This document shows, piece by piece, positions 5,376-9,123 of a stretch of 9,123 nt of DNA (position 1 is its first letter; every line of letters begins with the position of its first letter). The notes under the pieces are model-generated. The model ran no database searches. It was not told where the DNA came from and saw only the letters and a program-made list of their open reading frames with translations. This stretch comes from Clostridia bacterium. Lineage in GTDB: Bacteria > Bacillota > Clostridia > UBA1381 > UMGS1253. The position numbers and the translations under genes are program-made. Location: positions 1 through 9,123 of the forward strand of contig JAFQPV010000231.1 in assembly GCA_017411585.1 (NCBI GenBank). The letters run 5' to 3'.

Positions 5376-6098
5376 TTATTCCACACGAAAGACCATATCC
5401 TGTATGCGCTGATACCGCACCGGTGTTGTTGTCCTATTTGCGTGTGCCTGCGCTGCAGTCAGCACGATAATCTTCCCCGCACCGGCAACCTTTAATGCTT
5501 TTGCGCAGTTTTTGACTGTATTTCCCGTTGTGAAGACATCGTCGACCAAAAGCACATTTACATCCTCGAGCGCAGTCTTACACGCAAACGCATCACGCAC
5601 ATTTAGGATGCGCTTGTCGCCCGGCGGCAGCTTGCTTTGCGGTTTCGTTTCGCGCACCTTGCACAAAATGCCTTCCTCATACGGCAAATCGCACCGACGT
5701 GCGACAGAGCGCGCCAATAGCGCAGCCGGATTGTAGCCGCGCCGACTCAGCTTCTTTTTCGTCATCGGCACCGGCATCACAACATCAATCTCTTTTAAAT
5801 CACAAACCTTGACCAAGCGCTCTGCCATAAATGCCGCGAGCGTTTCTGAAAGCATATGCTTTCCGTGAAACTTCATCTCGTGCACAAAGCGGCATACGCT
5901 CGTTTTATAACAAAACGGCGAGAGCACAAAATCAATATGTCCTTTTAAAATCTGCTTTCCGCTGCCGCGAATCACCGGCAGCTTTGTAAGACACTGCGGA
6001 CAAATGTGCAGCGGCATCTTCTCCGGAATGCTCGCACCGCAAAAACCGCAGCGCTTCGGAAAGAGTATGCTGTTTATCCACATCAAAAGCTTAAGCAT
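5376..6098 (-). CDS. comF: ComF family phosphoribosyltransferase-like protein
   Basis: A 240-residue protein with the two-part ComF layout. The N-terminal zinc-ribbon-like region has CGFC (Cys17, Cys20) and CPQC (Cys33, Cys36), after a hydrophobic start (LLMWINSILFP). The C-terminal part is a type I phosphoribosyltransferase fold with VVMPVPMTKKKLSRRGYNPA (106-125) and the PRPP-binding loop LLVDDVFTTGNT (183-194). In naturally competent bacteria ComF helps the uptake or processing of single-stranded transforming DNA in the cytosol; its catalytic reaction is not established. I chose ATG 6098, preceded by AGGAGG with 6 nt spacing; the extension to a TTG at 6116 starts within the ribosome binding region. 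The gene overlaps the end of recD2 by 8 bp, so the two are probably translationally coupled. Length is typical. No other competence genes are in the window, so whether the host is transformable cannot be judged. Confidence 0.93.
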   Translation of the reverse strand: MLKLLMWINSILFPKRCGFCGASIPEKMPLHICPQCLTKLPVIRGSGKQILKGHIDFVLSPFCYKTSVCRFVHEMKFHGKHMLSETLAAFMAERLVKVCDLKEIDVVMPVPMTKKKLSRRGYNPAALLARSVARRCDLPYEEGILCKVRETKPQSKLPPGDKRILNVRDAFACKTALEDVNVLLVDDVFTTGNTVKNCAKALKVAGAGKIIVLTAAQAHANRTTTPVRYQRIQDMVFRVE

Positions 6099-8313
6099 GC
6101 GCCCCCTCCTCTGCAAGCTGTAAAAGACGTTCCTGCAGGCTGGTAAACCGCAGATTTTCCGTATCGTTCGCCGTCATTGCGGCAACCGCGGATTTCACAC
6201 CGACAAGCACCACAAGCTTTTTTGCACGCGTCACTGCTGTGTAAAACAGATTTCGCTTCATCAGCATCGGTGCAGCGTGGTATACCGGCATAACCACCGC
6301 ATCAAACTCACTGCCCTGGCTTTTATGCACCGTCACCGCATATGCAAGCTCCAATTCAACCGCCTGCTCAAACATATAGTGCACTTCCTTGTCCTCGTCA
6401 TAGACCACGGTGAGCACCTTGTTTTCCTTGTCCACACTCGTTACATAACCGATGTCGCCGTTAAACACACCCTGTCCGGATGCATTGCTCGTCAGGCTTG
6501 TCCAGCCTATATCATAATTGTTTTTAATCTGCATCACCTTGTCACCCACACGAAAAACAACGTCTCCCATGCGGTGCTCCGCCTTTTCCTTGGACGGCGG
6601 ATTAATGCTTTGCTGCAACAGCGCATTGAGCTGCTGCACGCCACAAATGCCCTTGCGCATCGGCGAAAGCACCTGAATCTGCCGAAGTGCATCAAAGCCG
6701 TACGCCTGCGGCAAGCGCGTTTTGTACAGCTCCGCCACCGTCTGCGCAATCGTTTCTGCGCTTGTGCGCTCGGTATAGAAAAAATCGGACTTCACATCGT
6801 CCAAAACCGGGTTTTCACCATGAATGATGCGGTGCGCATTCTGCACAATCAGGCTCTGCGCCGCCTGACGGAAAATTTCTGTCAAACGCACGGTTTTTAC
6901 CACACCGCTCTTGATAATATCAGCAAACATATTGCCCGCGCCAACCGGCGGCAGCTGGTCAGCATCGCCGACAAAAATCACCGCGCTGTCATTGCGCACA
7001 GCAGACAAAAGCGCACTGCCCAACAGCACATCAATCATACTGCTTTCGTCGACAATGACAACATCCTCATCTAACGGATGCATCGCGTCGCGCGCGAACA
7101 CCTGCGCTTCGCCCTCCTCCATATATTCAATCTCCAAAAGGCGATGGATGGTGCTCGCCGCACTGCCCGTCACTTCACCTAAACGCTTCGCCGCGCGCCC
7201 CGTCGGCGCTGCAAGCGCAATTTTATAATCATCCTGCTTTAAAATATCCATAATGGTATTGACAACTGTCGTTTTGCCTGTACCCGGTCCGCCGGTCAGT
7301 ACCATAATGCGGTTTGTAAGCGCACAAATGACCGCTTCGCGCTGTTTTTCGCCCAGCTGAATGCTGCTGCTTTTCTGCCAGTCATCCACGCGCTGCACTG
7401 CCTTTTTTTCGGTGTAAAACGGCTTTTCCTTCAAAAGTGCGGCAATTCTTGCGCCGATACTGCGTTCTGCGCGCAAAAACGTGTTTAAAAACGCACAGCG
7501 CACATCGCGAATGGTTTCCACCGAGACGTGTCCCTCAATGGCAAGTGAAATCAGCGCACCGACCGCCTCTTCGCCATCTACCTCCAGCATACGGCACACC
7601 GTATCCAAAAGCTCACGCTCCGGCAAATACGTGTGTCCGCGCTCGTAGGCGTTGGAAAGCAAGATATATTCAAGTGCCGCCTTGATTCTGCTCTTGCTGT
7701 TTGGCGGCGTACCCATCTGCATTGCCACGCGGTCAGCCGTTTTAAACGAAATACCGTGCACTGCACTGACCAGCACATACGGATTTTGCTTGATTAAATT
7801 CACCGCATCTGTGCCGAGCGCGCGCTGCACCTTCAGTGCCATCGCTGCACTGATGCCATAGGTTTGTAAAAACATCACCGTCTGCTGCACACTTTGCTGC
7901 TTTAAATAGCTTTCGCCGATTTGCAGTGCCTTTGCCTTGCTGATGCCCTTGATGCACGCAAGCCGTTCCGGTGCTGTCATCAGCACATTCAGCGCATCCT
8001 CGCCAAACTCCGAAACAATGCGCTGCGCCGTTGCAAGACCGATGCCGCGGATGATGCCTGAGCCGAGGTAGCGCAAAATACCCTCTTCTGTAGACGGCTG
8101 CACCTTTTCATAGGTACTTGCCTTAAACTGCATACCGTACTCGCGGTGATTGACCCAATCGCCCGTCAGAGATACATTTTCGCCCTCGCTTAAATACGGC
8201 ATACAACCCGTCGCAGTGACCGGCTCGCCGTTTACATCCAGCATGCAAACCGTGTAGCCGTTTTCATAATTCGAATATATAATTTCTTCCACAAAGCCGG
8301 ATATCTCAATCAT
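6091..8313 (-). CDS. recD2: RecD2-type ATP-dependent 5'-3' DNA helicase
   Basis: A 740-residue superfamily 1B helicase of the RecD2 kind, found in bacteria independently of RecBCD and involved in replication-fork and repair processing. Domains in order: OB-like N-terminus (1-75), a helix-hairpin-helix region (about 78-200; GIIRGIGLATAQRIV at 86-100 and LACIKGISKAKALQIG at 118-133), then the helicase core. Motif I is TGGPGTGKTT (340-349), Ia AAPTGRAAKRL (368-378), II VIVDESSM (419-426), III VGDADQLPPVG (448-458), and IV LTEIFRQA (477-484). The SH3-like insert covers about 583-650, and the C-terminal motifs are YAVTVHKSQGSEF (658-670) and YTAVTRAKK (691-699). It is complete. I start at ATG 8313 (MIEISGF), preceded by AAGGGA about 9 nt upstream, since the 23 extra residues to 8382 overlap the promoter and resemble no family sequence. 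Some databases would name it an exodeoxyribonuclease V alpha subunit, but no recB or recC is nearby. It heads an operon with comF. Confidence 0.95.
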   Translation of the reverse strand: MIEISGFVEEIIYSNYENGYTVCMLDVNGEPVTATGCMPYLSEGENVSLTGDWVNHREYGMQFKASTYEKVQPSTEEGILRYLGSGIIRGIGLATAQRIVSEFGEDALNVLMTAPERLACIKGISKAKALQIGESYLKQQSVQQTVMFLQTYGISAAMALKVQRALGTDAVNLIKQNPYVLVSAVHGISFKTADRVAMQMGTPPNSKSRIKAALEYILLSNAYERGHTYLPERELLDTVCRMLEVDGEEAVGALISLAIEGHVSVETIRDVRCAFLNTFLRAERSIGARIAALLKEKPFYTEKKAVQRVDDWQKSSSIQLGEKQREAVICALTNRIMVLTGGPGTGKTTVVNTIMDILKQDDYKIALAAPTGRAAKRLGEVTGSAASTIHRLLEIEYMEEGEAQVFARDAMHPLDEDVVIVDESSMIDVLLGSALLSAVRNDSAVIFVGDADQLPPVGAGNMFADIIKSGVVKTVRLTEIFRQAAQSLIVQNAHRIIHGENPVLDDVKSDFFYTERTSAETIAQTVAELYKTRLPQAYGFDALRQIQVLSPMRKGICGVQQLNALLQQSINPPSKEKAEHRMGDVVFRVGDKVMQIKNNYDIGWTSLTSNASGQGVFNGDIGYVTSVDKENKVLTVVYDEDKEVHYMFEQAVELELAYAVTVHKSQGSEFDAVVMPVYHAAPMLMKRNLFYTAVTRAKKLVVLVGVKSAVAAMTANDTENLRFTSLQERLLQLAEEGAHA

Positions 8314-8343
8314 ATGTAAAGTCCCTTCAAATTCGCTATCTAT

Positions 8344-8372
8344 ATTATTACAAAACCAACCGCTTTTGTCAA
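8344..8372 (-). promoter_or_regulatory. Sigma-A promoter of recD2-comF
   Basis: The minus strand reads TTGACA (8367-8372), a 17-nt spacer with TGT at its end, and AATAAT (8344-8349), an extended -10 form. The alternative -10 TAATAT would need a 19-nt spacer. It lies inside the region that a longer recD2 reading frame would cover, which supports the 8313 start. Confidence 0.7.
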
Positions 8373-8405
8373 GTATTATCAAACAAATTTTCGATTATTC
8401 TCACC

Positions 8406-8434
8406 TTTACTTTTCCCTAAAAAAATGCTATACT
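8406..8434 (+). promoter_or_regulatory. Promoter of the methyltransferase gene
   Basis: TTTACT (8406-8411), a 17-nt spacer with TGC at its end, then TATACT (8429-8434). The -35 is weak but the extended -10 is good. Transcription would start near 8441, giving a very short leader with AGGAGG (8442-8447) at its 5' end. Confidence 0.6.
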
Positions 8435-8456
8435 ATACCGCAGGAGGTGTAATACC

Positions 8457-9123
8457 ATGCCTGAAAGCTACACAGATTTTGCCGCGATTTATGACCGGCT
8501 GATTTTAGAAGATATTGACTATACCGCCATTGCAGATTATATTGAAAAAACACTTGCAAGACTCGGCAAAAAGGCAGAGCTTGTCTGCGACCTTGCCTGC
8601 GGCACGGGTACGCTGACGGATATTCTTTCTAAGCGCGGCTACGATATGATTGGCATTGACCTTTCGCCGGAAATGTTAAACATCGCGCGCGAAAAGAATC
8701 CGGACATTTTGTTTTTAAATCAGGATATTTGTGAATTTGAGCTCTACGGTACGGTGGATGCGCTTTTGTGCATGACCGACTCGCTCAACTACATCACGGA
8801 CGAAGCGGATTTGTTTGCCATCTTCAAGGCGGCAAAAACGTGCTACTTAAATCCGGATGCGCCGTTCATTTTCGATTTAAATTCGCCGTACAAGCTAAAA
8901 ACCATCCTCGGCGACAACACCTTCACCTACGACAGCGACGATGTGTTCTACGTTTGGGAAAACGCACACGATGCAGAGGAAAATTGCACCGATTTTTACC
9001 TGACGTTCTTTGTAAAGGAGGGCGACACCTACCGCCGTTTTTCCGAAACGCACACAGAATATGTGTATACGCAGGCGAAAATCACCTCCCTTTTAAAAAA
9101 AGCAGGCTTTACAAAAATCGAGG
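8457..9123 (+). CDS. Class I SAM-dependent methyltransferase, 3' end outside window
   Basis: The first 222 residues of a soluble methyltransferase are present; the end runs off the window. The opening PESYTDFAAIYDRLILEDIDY (2-22) is typical of the YqeM-like small-molecule methyltransferases of Firmicutes. Motif I, the S-adenosylmethionine loop, is VCDLACGTGTLT (43-54), followed by GIDLSPEML (66-74) with acidic Asp68 for the ribose, FLNQDI (86-91), and LLCMTDSLNYI (103-113) as the post-II region. FIFDLNSPYKL (137-147) follows. Methyl acceptor unknown. The start ATG 8457 is preceded by AGGAGG with 9 nt spacing. It is transcribed divergently from recD2 with its own promoter, so no functional link to that operon is implied. 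Confidence 0.9.
   Translation, partial: MPESYTDFAAIYDRLILEDIDYTAIADYIEKTLARLGKKAELVCDLACGTGTLTDILSKRGYDMIGIDLSPEMLNIAREKNPDILFLNQDICEFELYGTVDALLCMTDSLNYITDEADLFAIFKAAKTCYLNPDAPFIFDLNSPYKLKTILGDNTFTYDSDDVFYVWENAHDAEENCTDFYLTFFVKEGDTYRRFSETHTEYVYTQAKITSLLKKAGFTKIE

Noticed and set aside
5100..5495. Plus-strand 131-residue open frame over the palindromic element and comF end
   Set aside because: It begins inside the palindromic repeat, crosses the comF terminator and runs antisense into comF; no ribosome binding site or recognisable domain.
6277..7074. Plus-strand 265-residue open frame
   Set aside because: It lies fully antisense within recD2, whose helicase motifs are unambiguous there; composition (His/Arg-rich) is that of a shadow frame.
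8314..8382. 23-residue N-terminal extension of RecD2
   Set aside because: It overlaps the promoter at 8344-8372 and does not resemble RecD2; MIEISGF at 8313 is the usual beginning.
1..9123. CRISPR arrays, tRNA or rRNA genes, transposases, riboswitches
   Set aside because: I looked on both strands and saw no regularly spaced repeats, cloverleaf or rRNA-like sequence, transposase or integrase motifs, or leader long enough for a known riboswitch class.

Overview
The window looks like a chromosomal segment of an anaerobic Clostridia-type Firmicute, probably a gut Oscillospirales or related lineage. Four things suggest this: a SCIFF ranthipeptide precursor with its radical SAM maturase (a near-signature of Clostridia), an overlapping recD2-comF pair, strong AGGAGG-type ribosome binding sites with sigma-A promoters, and a compound palindromic repeat of a style common in these genomes. 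The genus assignment is inference; no rRNA or other marker gene is present.

Layout from left to right. 1-894 (minus) is the 5' part of an exported protein with a copper-amine-oxidase-N-type 'stalk' domain; its 3' end lies outside the window. 1013-2607 (minus) is the SCIFF locus: a 48-residue cysteine-rich precursor (2461-2607), a hairpin with terminator character (2407-2439), then the radical SAM/SPASM maturase (1013-2386) closed by an intrinsic terminator. The precursor has its own near-consensus promoter, which overlaps the stop codon of the upstream gene. 2665-4086 (minus) is a PLP-dependent Orn/Lys/Arg decarboxylase-family protein.

4186-5344 is a visibly A/T-richer island holding a small SLOG-fold protein (minus) under a perfect-consensus promoter, a divergent 67-residue Cro/C1-type regulator (plus), and about 470 bp without a gene. 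That gene-free stretch contains a 142-bp palindromic, MITE-like element. 5376-8313 (minus) is the comF-recD2 operon, with an 8-bp overlap between the genes and a terminator directly after comF. At 8457 a class I SAM-dependent methyltransferase starts on the plus strand, divergent from recD2, and runs off the right edge.

How the parts work together: the SCIFF precursor and maturase form a RiPP system in which promoter and hairpin placement should give much more precursor than enzyme. RecD2 (5'-3' helicase) and ComF (phosphoribosyltransferase-like competence protein) form a DNA-processing operon. The SLOG/XRE pair may be a self-regulated accessory module of unknown role. The most notable points are the precursor, with glycine where the described thioether acceptor threonine is expected, the readthrough architecture of the scfA-scfB unit, and the SLOG/XRE island next to the palindromic element.
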